Below are positions 53,213 to 61,454 of a stretch of DNA of 64,000 nt, one piece after another. Position 1 is the first letter of the stretch; every line of letters starts with the position of its first letter. The notes below the pieces were generated by a model. That model was not told where the DNA came from. It made no database searches and was given only the letters and a program-made list of their open reading frames with translations. A program made the translations under genes and the position numbers. Origin of the DNA: Sporosarcina sp. FSL K6-1508 (lineage in GTDB: Bacteria; Bacillota; Bacilli; Bacillales_A; Planococcaceae); the NCBI RefSeq assembly GCF_038007465.1, contig NZ_JBBOXF010000001.1, positions 2,925,001 through 2,989,000 on the forward strand, read 5' to 3'.

Positions 53213-54062
53213 CATTAGAGATTCTAAATTATATGACTTAATTCCAGTAAATTTGCGGGAAGACGAAGACATTATTGCTGCTGCTTTCGCCGTTGACAAT
53301 TCTACTGATTCTATATTCACACTTAGTGGGAAACTCGGATTTCGGTCAGACCCGAAAATTAAAGACGATCATATATTGGATGCCTGGGCTGAGGATTCAC
53401 ATGTGGATTTCTATGATAAAAGTTTCCTTCCTGATGTAAAACGCGATATTTTGGACAGCTCATTGATACTGCATATGTTAAAAGGGACAGCAGGGTCTAT
53501 TGAACGGGCGCTTTTGAATGTGGGCGTTAAGGCGGAGGTCATTGAGTGGTTCGAATATGACGCAGCTCCATATCATTTTATGGTGGAAATGGCTCCGAAC
53601 TTCAGCGTCGTAGATAGAAAGAGCATGAATAAAATGGTCGCGATTTATAAAAATCTCCGCTCGTGGTTTGACGGGTTTGTAATTGTGATTGCTGGCGGGG
53701 TCATCTACATTGTGGACGATACTTATAATTACCCTGTATTCTATCCGATTTGCGGAGAGTTTGGCGGAGAAAAAGAATTCATCCAAATGGAGGGCGGGGA
53801 AATCAGTCTAATTGATGATACGTATCAATACGGCGTCAAGTACCCTTTGTCAGAAAAAGAATTCGCGCAGGTCGATAGCGGCAATGTGAGCGTGATAGAC
53901 GGCGCTTATAATTTTCCGAAGGCATTCCCTGTTTGCGGAGAAATAGAGCTGTTGTTTAAAAGAACAACCACTGTGAGCCTTGAAGCGGAAACTAGCGTCG
54001 AAGCATATGATTTCAATCTTGTTTATCCGATTTGCGGAGAATTTTATGCGGAAGGAGATTAA
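53205..54062 (+). CDS. tail protein I with a repeated C-terminal extension
   Basis: A 285-residue protein. Residues 1-165 match P2 gpI (IDIRDSKLYDLIPVNLREDE, LKGTAGSIERALLNVGVKAE). The C-terminal 120 residues contain four imperfect units built on (V/I)S(V/L)ID-TY-(Y/F)P--(Y/F)P(I/V)CGEF, each holding one cysteine in most copies. P2 gpI lacks this part. The repeats may anchor the fibre or the DGR target. ATG 53205 overlaps gpJ. Confidence 0.85.
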   Translation: MIDIRDSKLYDLIPVNLREDEDIIAAAFAVDNSTDSIFTLSGKLGFRSDPKIKDDHILDAWAEDSHVDFYDKSFLPDVKRDILDSSLILHMLKGTAGSIERALLNVGVKAEVIEWFEYDAAPYHFMVEMAPNFSVVDRKSMNKMVAIYKNLRSWFDGFVIVIAGGVIYIVDDTYNYPVFYPICGEFGGEKEFIQMEGGEISLIDDTYQYGVKYPLSEKEFAQVDSGNVSVIDGAYNFPKAFPVCGEIELLFKRTTTVSLEAETSVEAYDFNLVYPICGEFYAEGD

Positions 54063-54066
54063 CCAA

Positions 54067-54402
54067 ATGGATGAATTTAAGTTTATCCCGAATGAATACT
54101 ACATCGAAGAAGGACGACGAAGGTTCGCCAGCATTGCAGATTACGCAATTATAACGATAGACGGAGAAGGATACGAATATCCGATTGCTGCAACAGTTGA
54201 GCGAGACGGTTTTTTTAAACACTACTTCGAAGTAGAAGACGAACCTGTCGGCAATATCGAGCGTATTGAGCTGTTTACGCAAAGTGGAGCGTCGTTGGGT
54301 TCCGGAAATGGCTACATCGAAAAAGGCGACGACGGCTGGCAAATCGCCATTAAGTTGTTTGTTGTATTGAAAGAGGAGGCGAGCGAAGATGCCGGAGCAT
54401 AA
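54067..54402 (+). CDS. hypothetical tail-associated protein
   Basis: A 111-residue acidic beta-rich protein (MDEFKFIPNEYYIEEGRRRF). GAAGGAGAT precedes ATG 54067. It sits between gpI and the fibre-like gene; function unknown. Confidence 0.55.
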   Translation: MDEFKFIPNEYYIEEGRRRFASIADYAIITIDGEGYEYPIAATVERDGFFKHYFEVEDEPVGNIERIELFTQSGASLGSGNGYIEKGDDGWQIAIKLFVVLKEEASEDAGA

Positions 54403-54763
54403 CATTGAATTACAAGATTTATTGGACGCTAAATATGACTATAAACCCACCGAATGGTTTGATAAGGTTGATGATCCGGAAAAAGACCGCAGCCATCCAG
54501 GGGTGAAATTCACCGCTAAACGCGGTAATAATTTAGAAACAGGAGCAGATCTTGCGCACGACCGAATTAATGACGTTGTTGACTATCTTGAAGATTCGGA
54601 TCGCACGCAGAAAAACTTGCGCTTCGAATTTCTTTTGCTGAAAGCATCCGTTACAAGTGGACTCACTTCGAATATCTTCGTCGATAATTTTGAGACGTTA
54701 GATGGAATCGACTTGAATGCCGGAGCACACGATACTGAGCTACAACGAATTTATTTGCCTTAA
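54389..54763 (+). CDS. short fibre-like protein
   Basis: A 124-residue protein. A disordered N-terminus (YDYKPTEWFDKVDDPEKDRS) leads to a helix (ARDRINDVVDYLED-like) and the ending SNIFVDNFETLDGIDLNAGA, a motif found at domain starts of phage fibre proteins. It may be a fibre whose distal part has been replaced by the DGR cassette that follows. Overlaps the previous gene. Confidence 0.5.
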   Translation: MPEHNIELQDLLDAKYDYKPTEWFDKVDDPEKDRSHPGVKFTAKRGNNLETGADLAHDRINDVVDYLEDSDRTQKNLRFEFLLLKASVTSGLTSNIFVDNFETLDGIDLNAGAHDTELQRIYLP

Positions 54764-54783
54764 AAGAAAGAAGGAGATTGTTT

Positions 54784-55134
54784 TTGTCACTTCCATCCGC
54801 GGATTTAGTTATTTATAAAAAGACCGAAGCGTTGCTATATTTTTCGTACCCGCTGCTGGTCAACTTTCCGAAAGCGGAAAAATTTGCTTTGTCACAAGAA
54901 ATCAAACAAGCGCTTTATGCTGCAATGCGTTGTATCATGTTGGCGAACAACGTCCGGCATAAGAGGCGGCAATATCAGGAAGAGGTAGATGCTTATCTAA
55001 AACTCCTACTCGTCCTGTTTGGCGTTGCCAAGAAACAGAAATTCATTACGCAAAAGAAAAATACCCAAATTCAGCAACAAATTGCTGAGATCGGTCGTAT
55101 CTTAGGCGGTTGGATGAAATCGAATAAATATTGA
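54784..55134 (+). CDS. avd: DGR accessory variability determinant (Avd)
   Basis: A 116-residue protein from TTG 54784, with AAGGAG 7 bases upstream. The sequence is a basic four-helix-bundle protein of the Avd family: LVIYKKTEALLYFSYPLLVN, FPKAEKFALSQEIKQALYAA, ANNVRHKRRQYQEEVDAYLK and the hallmark ending AEIGRILGGWMKS. Avd forms a pentamer that binds the reverse transcriptase and template RNA. It directly precedes the TR, as in BPP-1-like cassettes. Confidence 0.92.
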   Translation: MSLPSADLVIYKKTEALLYFSYPLLVNFPKAEKFALSQEIKQALYAAMRCIMLANNVRHKRRQYQEEVDAYLKLLLVLFGVAKKQKFITQKKNTQIQQQIAEIGRILGGWMKSNKY

Positions 55135-55156
55135 ATGCATAGGGTTATGACTGTTT

Positions 55157-55251
55157 GGCTCGAACCGCGCTATCCGTGGCAACAATTCGGCTCGTCAATG
55201 GAACAACAATACGTCGTCGAATCGCAATACGAATATCGGTTGGCGCCCCGC
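55157..55251 (+). repeat. DGR template repeat (TR)
   Basis: A 95-base non-coding copy of the variable repeats, 22 bases after avd. It is rich in AAC/AAT (13 codons' worth of variable adenines; 24 adenines in all). It would be read as GSNRAIRGNNSARQWNNNTS... if translated. It ends in GGTTGGCGCCCCGC, identical in both VRs, after which TR and VRs diverge. The following 140 bases to the RT start hold ATGTGTT (55292-55298) and AACACAT (55352-55358), arms that could fold in the DGR RNA. Confidence 0.96.
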
Positions 55252-55391
55252 CTTGTTAGCTAGAACCACTTTACGATCAGCACGTTTACGGATGTGTTGA
55301 CATGGCTTTGACTTAACTTCAAGGGAGTCGTAATCCTTCGTCTTTGACGTAAACACATGAATAGTCGTAGCGCCGACCGAAAGGAGCCGTT

Positions 55392-56456
55392 ATGGCGAAA
55401 GCTTTTAAATATGATAATTTATATAACAAAATAATTTCTTTTAAAAATCTCGAATACGCATTTTCGCAAGTTACGAAAGGGGATCGCAAATACCAAAAGG
55501 ATGCAATCCTCTTTTCTATGCTTTTAGACAAGAATCTAGTGGACTTGTGGCACGACCTGAAGTGGGGAAAGTACCAAGTGGGTGAATACATCCGATTTGA
55601 AGTATATGAGCCTAAGAGGCGCTGGGTGAGCGCTCCTAGAGTGCGTGATAAGGTCGTTCAGTACGCGACGCACCACATTATCAAACACGTATATGCAAAT
55701 GTGTTCATTTCGGACTCATTCGCTTGCCTGGAAGAGCGGGGTACACATGCAGCCGTTCATTCAGTTCAGCGGGATATGCGGATTGTGGAAAGGGAATTTC
55801 TCGAACCGTGGATTGTTTCTGTGGACGTTTCGAAGTTTTTCTATTCGATAGATAGAGAGATTCTTAAAAAGATTTTACGAAAGAAAATAAAGTGCGCCAA
55901 GACGCTTTGGTTGCTCGATCGAATTATCGACAGCAGCCCCGAAGGTGAAACAGGCATACCTCTTGGCAATGTCACGTCACAAGATTTCGCAAACATTTAT
56001 TTGAATGAAATCGATCAGTATGTAAAACGGCATTTAGGCATTAGATATTATACGAGGTATATGGATGACATGATTGCCGTAGTTGAAGGAAAAGATGCAG
56101 CACAGGCCCTCAAGGCGGCGATGTGCTTATTTTTGCGTGATCGATTGAATCTTATTGAAAACCCTAAGAAGTCTCAAATATTCCCCTTAGCGCAGGGTGT
56201 GAACGCCTATGGGTACAAGATTTGGACGACGCACCGACTTGTACGGGATCAATCTAAGCGTGCAGTTAAGAGGAGAATTAAGGCGATGAATCGGAAGTTG
56301 GAGAACGGAGAAATAGAGCTGCATGACGTGAAACAATCAGTCAATTCATGGATTGGACACGCTCGCCACTCGAACTCTTACAACCTGACGAAAAAGATAT
56401 TCGCGCCCTACTCTTATGTGAAAATTGAAGGAGATGAGAAATTTGGCAAACGGTGA
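55392..56456 (+). CDS. DGR reverse transcriptase
   Basis: A 354-residue reverse transcriptase with fingers and palm. Catalytic Asp145 in IVSVDVSKFFYSID, the DGR-type motif 4 IPLGNVTSQ at 189-197, and YMDD at 223-226 are all present; the C-terminal thumb has YGYKIWTTHR. No group II intron maturase domain or intron RNA is present. It copies TR RNA with errors at adenines into cDNA that replaces VR. AAAGGAGCCG precedes ATG. The 3' end overlaps target 1. Confidence 0.97.
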   Translation: MAKAFKYDNLYNKIISFKNLEYAFSQVTKGDRKYQKDAILFSMLLDKNLVDLWHDLKWGKYQVGEYIRFEVYEPKRRWVSAPRVRDKVVQYATHHIIKHVYANVFISDSFACLEERGTHAAVHSVQRDMRIVEREFLEPWIVSVDVSKFFYSIDREILKKILRKKIKCAKTLWLLDRIIDSSPEGETGIPLGNVTSQDFANIYLNEIDQYVKRHLGIRYYTRYMDDMIAVVEGKDAAQALKAAMCLFLRDRLNLIENPKKSQIFPLAQGVNAYGYKIWTTHRLVRDQSKRAVKRRIKAMNRKLENGEIELHDVKQSVNSWIGHARHSNSYNLTKKIFAPYSYVKIEGDEKFGKR

Positions 56457-58728
56457 TTTGCATTTACTAGGTACTTTCTACAAAGCTGGAGCGAAGCAGC
56501 TGAATCCGACAAATCCGTGGCGCAGCGGGTCTACCCCAGGCGCTGGGAATATCCCTATTTTTAGCGCAGGACAAACGCTAGAAATACGTAACACAGATCC
56601 GGACAACGCTTATAAAATCAAGTGGCGAGAAGTGATTGTTGGCGCGAAGAAACTTTTAGTTGCTGACAGAAATATTCTTGAACAGGTATCCTGGGACGAC
56701 TTGAATGCTCAAGGTTTAATTTTCGGTAAAGAAATTACGATTGATGGACAACAGTACAAATTGCGTGCATTAACAGGCGGTTCTAATTATCGAAGTGGCG
56801 ATTCATATGCTGGCGGAACTCCAACCGATAATGAATGGGATCAAATTATTGTCAATGAAGCAAATTATGCAGGACTTCCGAAACCTGTGGCAACCGACTT
56901 GGATTCTTCCCTGGTTGCAGCTGATAGAACCGGAGCGCACAACCAGTTCTGGAATTGGTACTACATGTATTCTTGGGCGCAAGAGACGTACGCGGCAAAT
57001 GGCTCGTACCGCGCTGTCCGTGGCGGTTCGGCTCGTCGGTGGAACAACGGTACGTCGTCGACTCGCGGTGCGAGTATCGGTTGGCGCCCCGCACTTGAAG
57101 TTCTGAATTCTGCCCCTGTGATCTCAGGCGGAACACAAAACCTCGGGAATAAAACAGGTCCTTTTGCGGTGACTTACCAGGTCTCTGACCCAGAAAATGA
57201 CGCGGTCAATGTTGTTGAAAAACTGAACACGACAGTCATCCGTACTGCGGCAGGGGTTGCACAAGGAGCGAATCAAGAAATAAATATCACGTTAGCTCAA
57301 TGGGCGTCCATTCCTTTGAATGTCGAATCGACAATTACTGTCGAGGCGACCGATTCAAAAGGAGCGAAGTCGACCCGCGTTTATACATTTACTAAAACTA
57401 ACGCGCCACCAACGGCGGTGCCAGTTGAGCCGAAAGGGGATCTCGCTAACCTGGCAATAGTCGCTACGACGACGCCTATTTTCGTTTGGGGATTCCATGA
57501 CGTCGATACTGGCGACATGCAATCTGCGTATCAATTCATCGTAGAAGATCTTGAAGATAATGTTATCCATGATTCAGGAAAGCAACAATCGGCGCAATCG
57601 TTCTATCAATTGCCGTCTCCACTGGATTGGGGCGGTCGCTACAAATGGAGAGTGCGCGTTTGGGATAAATTCGATGTCGCGAGCGAGTATTCGTTCCCTG
57701 AATTCATCTTGCCGAACCGAGCGCCGAATATTACGGATGTTCAGCCAGGTAGTAATGATCCGGAAGCTCCGATGGGTGCAGGGCTTTCTCCTGAATTCAT
57801 TTGGCATTTCGAAGACTTAGACCTGGAAGCGCAAGCGGCGTATAGATTGCGCGTTTACAAAAAATCAGACGATGGCTTGGTTTATGACTCTGCAAAGATC
57901 AACAAAAATCTGCAAAAGCACCAGGTGCCAGAAGGCGTACTTGCGGATGGTGTAACGTATTACGCAATTGTTACCGCTTGGGACCCGAACGGTCTTTCAA
58001 AAGACGGCGAAAGAGCGTATATCCGAACCAACGCGACTCCGACAGCTCCAATACAAACCGGACCTGTTGATAACTATCGTACAAGCTCAAAACCGACATT
58101 TGCCGGAATTATTGGTACCGATCCCGAAAACGATGGACAACACTTCGCTGTGCAAGTAGCGGAAGATGAATCGTTTGAAGTAGGGGTGCTTGAATTCCGC
58201 AGCAGTCAAAATCGCGCCGGTTGGCAAGTGAATGGCTTCGACATTCCGGAAGAAGGCGTAAAGAACGACCAACAAGGCCAATCAGTTACGTACGCGATGC
58301 AGCTCGATCTCGATACTAACAAGACGTACTACTGGAGGATGGCAGCTGTCGACGCGAGTACGCTTGCACGGGGCAAATGGTCCGCTATTCGCCGTATTCG
58401 TTCAGGAAACCGACTGGAATTCCAAATAAAGAATCCGATTTCTACCCAAGTTGTTGCAGCTCGCCGTATCTTATTTGCGGCGGACTACCAATTGCCGACG
58501 GATGGCAGTAACAAGGCGACGATTGAAGTTGAGTTTTCTAACAATGCGCTTGACGTAACTCCGACGTGGGAAGACGCAACGGCGGAATTTTTATCAATGG
58601 ACTACTATAATTTCACGAACACCGAAAAAACGGCAACGAATTTTGCGATTGGTGTGAGATTGGTGATAAAAGCAAACGATTCAACGGCTCCGATTAGCGT
58701 CGAAGCGATTGGACTTACATTCGATTAA
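56443..58728 (+). CDS. DGR target 1: variable tail/adhesin protein with FN3/Ig-like domains
   Basis: A 761-residue protein from TTG 56443 with AAGGAG 9 bases upstream, inside the RT gene. Residues 60-225 form the C-type-lectin/FGE-like domain (KKLLVADRNIL, LRALTGGSNYRSGD, QFWNWYYMYSWAQE), with the variable repeat at codons 187-217 followed by GWRPALEVLNSAP. Four or so fibronectin-III or Ig-like domains follow (GNKTGPFAVTYQVSDPENDA; YKWRVRVWDKFDVASEY; YYWRMAAVDASTLARGKW). It is probably the tail-tip receptor-binding protein. The VR is internal, not at the C-terminus. Confidence 0.92.
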   Translation: MANGDLHLLGTFYKAGAKQLNPTNPWRSGSTPGAGNIPIFSAGQTLEIRNTDPDNAYKIKWREVIVGAKKLLVADRNILEQVSWDDLNAQGLIFGKEITIDGQQYKLRALTGGSNYRSGDSYAGGTPTDNEWDQIIVNEANYAGLPKPVATDLDSSLVAADRTGAHNQFWNWYYMYSWAQETYAANGSYRAVRGGSARRWNNGTSSTRGASIGWRPALEVLNSAPVISGGTQNLGNKTGPFAVTYQVSDPENDAVNVVEKLNTTVIRTAAGVAQGANQEINITLAQWASIPLNVESTITVEATDSKGAKSTRVYTFTKTNAPPTAVPVEPKGDLANLAIVATTTPIFVWGFHDVDTGDMQSAYQFIVEDLEDNVIHDSGKQQSAQSFYQLPSPLDWGGRYKWRVRVWDKFDVASEYSFPEFILPNRAPNITDVQPGSNDPEAPMGAGLSPEFIWHFEDLDLEAQAAYRLRVYKKSDDGLVYDSAKINKNLQKHQVPEGVLADGVTYYAIVTAWDPNGLSKDGERAYIRTNATPTAPIQTGPVDNYRTSSKPTFAGIIGTDPENDGQHFAVQVAEDESFEVGVLEFRSSQNRAGWQVNGFDIPEEGVKNDQQGQSVTYAMQLDLDTNKTYYWRMAAVDASTLARGKWSAIRRIRSGNRLEFQIKNPISTQVVAARRILFAADYQLPTDGSNKATIEVEFSNNALDVTPTWEDATAEFLSMDYYNFTNTEKTATNFAIGVRLVIKANDSTAPISVEAIGLTFD
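57001..57092 (+). repeat. DGR variable repeat VR1
   Basis: 92 bases matching TR with a 3-base deletion near 57025 (the AAC-AAT pair of TR is one GGT). I count 13 substitutions in the remaining positions, all at TR adenines, for example AAT to GGT three times, CAA to CGG and AAT to ACT. The frame is kept. Confidence 0.95.
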
Positions 58729-58743
58729 AAAGGAGTGGATAAA

Positions 58744-58956
58744 ATGCGTCCGATTGTACAAACGGAACTCAATACTATCCGGCACCAGGAAGAACAATTG
58801 AAAGCGAAAGACGCCCAGCTGCAAAGTTTGGGCTTTTCCCTTGCGCAAGAAAAGGCAAAGGGTTTACAGAAGGATGCTCAAATCAGTCAATTGGGGCAAG
58901 AATTAACACAAATGAAGATTGATATATTGATGCTGAAGGGAAGTGTAGGGCAATGA
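58744..58956 (+). CDS. coiled-coil tail/lysis-region protein
   Basis: A 70-residue coiled coil (TELNTIRHQEEQLKAKDAQL, then LGQELTQMKIDILMLKGSVG). AAAAGGAGTGG precedes ATG 58744. Similar genes between the fibre and XkdX genes occur in PBSX-type phages; its role is unknown. Confidence 0.6.
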   Translation: MRPIVQTELNTIRHQEEQLKAKDAQLQSLGFSLAQEKAKGLQKDAQISQLGQELTQMKIDILMLKGSVGQ

Positions 58957-59111
58957 CTTTTTGGGAGAATGCTTTCTTGTGGGGTTGGGCAGATGTCGCG
59001 CTGCTTCGGATGGTTGTAAAAACAGAACAAATGCCATTCGGGGAAATCACGAAAGAAGATTTCAAGAGAATCACGGGGGAAGACTTCGATTCAGAAGTTC
59101 CGGCCGAGTAA
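58953..59111 (+). CDS. XkdX-like protein
   Basis: A 52-residue protein. FWENAFLWGWADVALLRMVV and ITKEDFKRITGEDFD match the small XkdX family of Bacillus phages, located between fibres and lysis genes. It overlaps the previous gene by 4 bases. Confidence 0.7.
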   Translation: MTFWENAFLWGWADVALLRMVVKTEQMPFGEITKEDFKRITGEDFDSEVPAE

Positions 59112-59114
59112 AAA

Positions 59115-59312
59115 ATGACCATAGTTGATTTATCTGAACACGTTTTGAGAGAAAAGGTTCCAGGAGACTCTAAAGCGCTTTTGCTCAACGTGATAACAGC
59201 CCAAGAAGATTTAATTCACGCGCAAAACGAAGCTATGTGCAGCTTGCTTAACGAGACGATGGAACAGGAAGCCATAATTAATGAATTAATGAAAAAGAAG
59301 TCAGATGATTGA
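59115..59312 (+). CDS. hypothetical helical protein
   Basis: A 65-residue helical protein (MTIVDLSEHVLREKVPGDSK, ending NELMKKKSDD), 3 bases after the XkdX-like gene and before a terminator. Function unknown. Confidence 0.55.
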   Translation: MTIVDLSEHVLREKVPGDSKALLLNVITAQEDLIHAQNEAMCSLLNETMEQEAIINELMKKKSDD

Positions 59313-59343
59313 AGGCGCCCTTTTCGAGGGGCGTTCTTTTTAA
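59310..59343 (+). terminator. terminator of the structural operon
   Basis: GAAGGCGCCC and GGGGCGTTC arms around TTTTCGA, followed by TTTTTAA. It separates tail genes from lysis genes. Confidence 0.8.
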
Positions 59344-59365
59344 ATTTCTCGGAAGGGGCGATTAG

Positions 59366-59770
59366 ATGATGCCTGCAAACGAACGCTTAGATGCACATGA
59401 TAAACGATTGCAACAGCATAGCGACAGGTTGCAACAATTGGAAATGTGGGATAAGGACAAACACAAGCGTTTGAAACTCGTAGAAGTAGACAATGAACAA
59501 CAGGAGCGTCGTTTGAACGAAGTTGAACAAAACTACACGAAACTTGAAAACACAATACTCACTGAAAATAGAGAAACTCGCAATTTTTTTCAGACGACAA
59601 TGGATAAGCAATGGCAGTTGATTACACTACGCGATTCCCAAAAACATGAAGTCACCATGTCAAAGCAAGAATTAGCTAAAACGAAATTCGAAAGATGGAG
59701 TGACATAATCCTTAAACTAGTTGGCGCGGGCGGAATTATTTATATTCTGCTTCAATCATTTGTTAATTGA
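59366..59770 (+). CDS. XhlA-like coiled-coil membrane protein
   Basis: A 134-residue protein. Residues 5-75 are a coiled coil (LDAHDKRLQQHSDRLQQLEM), and the C-terminus has one transmembrane segment (IILKLVGAGGIIYILLQSFV). This layout matches hemolysin XhlA-like proteins that work with the holin. GAAGGGGCG precedes ATG. Confidence 0.7.
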   Translation: MMPANERLDAHDKRLQQHSDRLQQLEMWDKDKHKRLKLVEVDNEQQERRLNEVEQNYTKLENTILTENRETRNFFQTTMDKQWQLITLRDSQKHEVTMSKQELAKTKFERWSDIILKLVGAGGIIYILLQSFVN

Positions 59771-59784
59771 AAGGAGAGAGGACA

Positions 59785-60051
59785 TTGGCAGCGGTATTAA
59801 TTTTTGCGACTGTTCTTGCGCCGGTTATTTTAGCGGCAGTTCAGTTGGCTAAACAAACAATGAACATTAAAAAGAACTATATTCCGCTTATTGCATTTGT
59901 AATCGGAATTGCTATCGGGTTCGCGGCGTCACCGTTCACTGAATTGGATCTGACATTGAGATTATGGGCGGGTGGATTAGCCGGACTTTCAGCGACAGGG
60001 TTATTCGAACTTGGAAATAAACATGACGGAAATACGAAGGAAAACGAATAA
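59785..60051 (+). CDS. holin
   Basis: An 88-residue membrane protein with two or three hydrophobic segments (VLIFATVLAPVILAAVQLA; YIPLIAFVIGIAIGFAA; LWAGGLAGLSATGLFELG) and a charged tail. It resembles A118-type holins of Gram-positive phages, which open the membrane for the endolysin. TTG 59785 has AAAGGAGAG upstream. It abuts the endolysin gene. Confidence 0.88.
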   Translation: MAAVLIFATVLAPVILAAVQLAKQTMNIKKNYIPLIAFVIGIAIGFAASPFTELDLTLRLWAGGLAGLSATGLFELGNKHDGNTKENE

Positions 60052-61334
60052 TGAGCTTTATTGATGAATTAGCGCCGTTTGCTACCAAACACGGAATTGC
60101 GAACGGCGTTTTGCCGTCGTTGATAATAGCGCAGGGAATACTGGAAAGTGCAAGTGGAACGAGTGAATTGGCTAAGAATGCGAATAATCTTTTTGGTATC
60201 AAGGCAGGAAGTGGTTGGGGCGGAGAAACTTACGTAAAAGGGACCTTAGAACATGACGTGAACGGAAATGTCCAACCAATTATTGCTGATTTTAGAAAAT
60301 ATCCAAGTTATGAAGGCTGCGTAATAGATTTGGTCCATAAATACGCCAATGGCACGGGTTGGGAATCGCACAATAGATATGCGGCCGTTCTCAATCAAAG
60401 GGATTATAAAAAAGCGACAGCAGCAGTAAAGGCGGCAGGGTATGCGACAGACGTTAACTACCCGATCAAACTTAATAAATTGATAGAACAGTATGATCTA
60501 AATAAATACGACAAGGGTGTGGTGCAAGTGGTGCAAACAGTAAAAATCGCATTTGACGCCGGGCACGCAATTAACACAGCGGGCAAGCGTACGCCGGATG
60601 GAGAACGGGAGTGGACGTTTAATGATAAGGTGCTGCGTGCTGCTGAAGTAAAGTTGAACACCTACCAGGGCGTGCAGATCCTTAGACTCGATGACTCAAC
60701 AGGTAAGACGGATATACCCTTAAAAACTCGCACGGACAAAGCCAACGCGTGGAGGGCGGATGCCCTTGTTTCAATCCATCATAATGCCAATACGGGTAAA
60801 TGGGGAACATGGGGAGGCGTAGAGACATACGTAGACCCAACAGCCAGTAAAGCGTCGAAGGAAATCGCTAAACTCGTACAGCCTCGCATCGTTAAAGCGA
60901 TGGGGCTGCGTGATCGTGGTGTCAAAGTGAAGAATTTGCACATGACACGAGAATCAAGTATGCCAGCGATCTTGACGGAAGGCGGTTTCATGGATTCCAC
61001 GACAGACATAAATGCATTAAGAAATGACGCCAGGTTAAAAGCCCAGGGCGAAGCAATTGCAGAAGGTTTGGTAGCTCACTTCAAGTTGCAACCGAAAGAA
61101 GTTGAACCTGCGAAGTCGGAAGCGCCAAAAAAGGAGGTAGGTTACTTGGAACTAGCGCAATCACAAAAAGACGAGATGGCAAAAGTTTATAAACATGCGC
61201 GCGCGAAAGGAATATTTTCATCCGAGGAACATGAAACTGATGTGAAGTCCGGAAAGATGACTGTTTCGAAAGCTGTGTATCTCGCGACATTAATTGCTGG
61301 CGCTGCCGCGAATAATGATACCCGCGTTAAGTGA
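60051..61334 (+). CDS. two-domain endolysin (glucosaminidase plus N-acetylmuramoyl-L-alanine amidase)
   Basis: A 427-residue protein. Residues 1-150 are a FlgJ/LytG-type glucosaminidase with catalytic Glu32 in GILESASGTSEL. Residues 163-350 are an amidase_3 domain with zinc ligands His172, Glu187, His243 region and catalytic Glu310 in ILTEGGFMD. Residues 365-427 are a linker and a small helical C-terminal domain (LELAQSQKDEMAKVYKHARA), perhaps for wall binding. It cuts both glycan and peptide links of peptidoglycan at lysis. Confidence 0.93.
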   Translation: MSFIDELAPFATKHGIANGVLPSLIIAQGILESASGTSELAKNANNLFGIKAGSGWGGETYVKGTLEHDVNGNVQPIIADFRKYPSYEGCVIDLVHKYANGTGWESHNRYAAVLNQRDYKKATAAVKAAGYATDVNYPIKLNKLIEQYDLNKYDKGVVQVVQTVKIAFDAGHAINTAGKRTPDGEREWTFNDKVLRAAEVKLNTYQGVQILRLDDSTGKTDIPLKTRTDKANAWRADALVSIHHNANTGKWGTWGGVETYVDPTASKASKEIAKLVQPRIVKAMGLRDRGVKVKNLHMTRESSMPAILTEGGFMDSTTDINALRNDARLKAQGEAIAEGLVAHFKLQPKEVEPAKSEAPKKEVGYLELAQSQKDEMAKVYKHARAKGIFSSEEHETDVKSGKMTVSKAVYLATLIAGAAANNDTRVK

Positions 61335-61410
61335 CACTTGGCCAACAGAAGAATGCTGTTACACCGACGTTTGCGAAGTGGCCACATCACAGTTAAATAA
61401 GAACAAAGTA

Positions 61411-61449
61411 AAAGGCGATCACTCCGAAATTCCGGAATGGTCGCCTTTT
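61411..61449. terminator. bidirectional terminator
   Basis: AAAGGCGAtcac and gGTCGCCTTTTT arms with an inner TCCG/CGGA pairing lie between the endolysin gene and the convergent lipoprotein gene. Confidence 0.85.
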
Positions 61450-61454
61450 TTGTT

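Noticed and set aside
55157..55251. TR as a plain decayed duplicate of the target gene
   Set aside because: All substitutions in both VRs fall on TR adenines, including in the VR far away; random decay would hit all four bases, and no flanking target sequence is present around TR.
55392..56456. Group II intron or retron reverse transcriptase
   Set aside because: No maturase or endonuclease domain, no intron RNA or retron msr/msd, while motif IPLGNVTSQ, an Avd gene and a TR/VR pair are all present.
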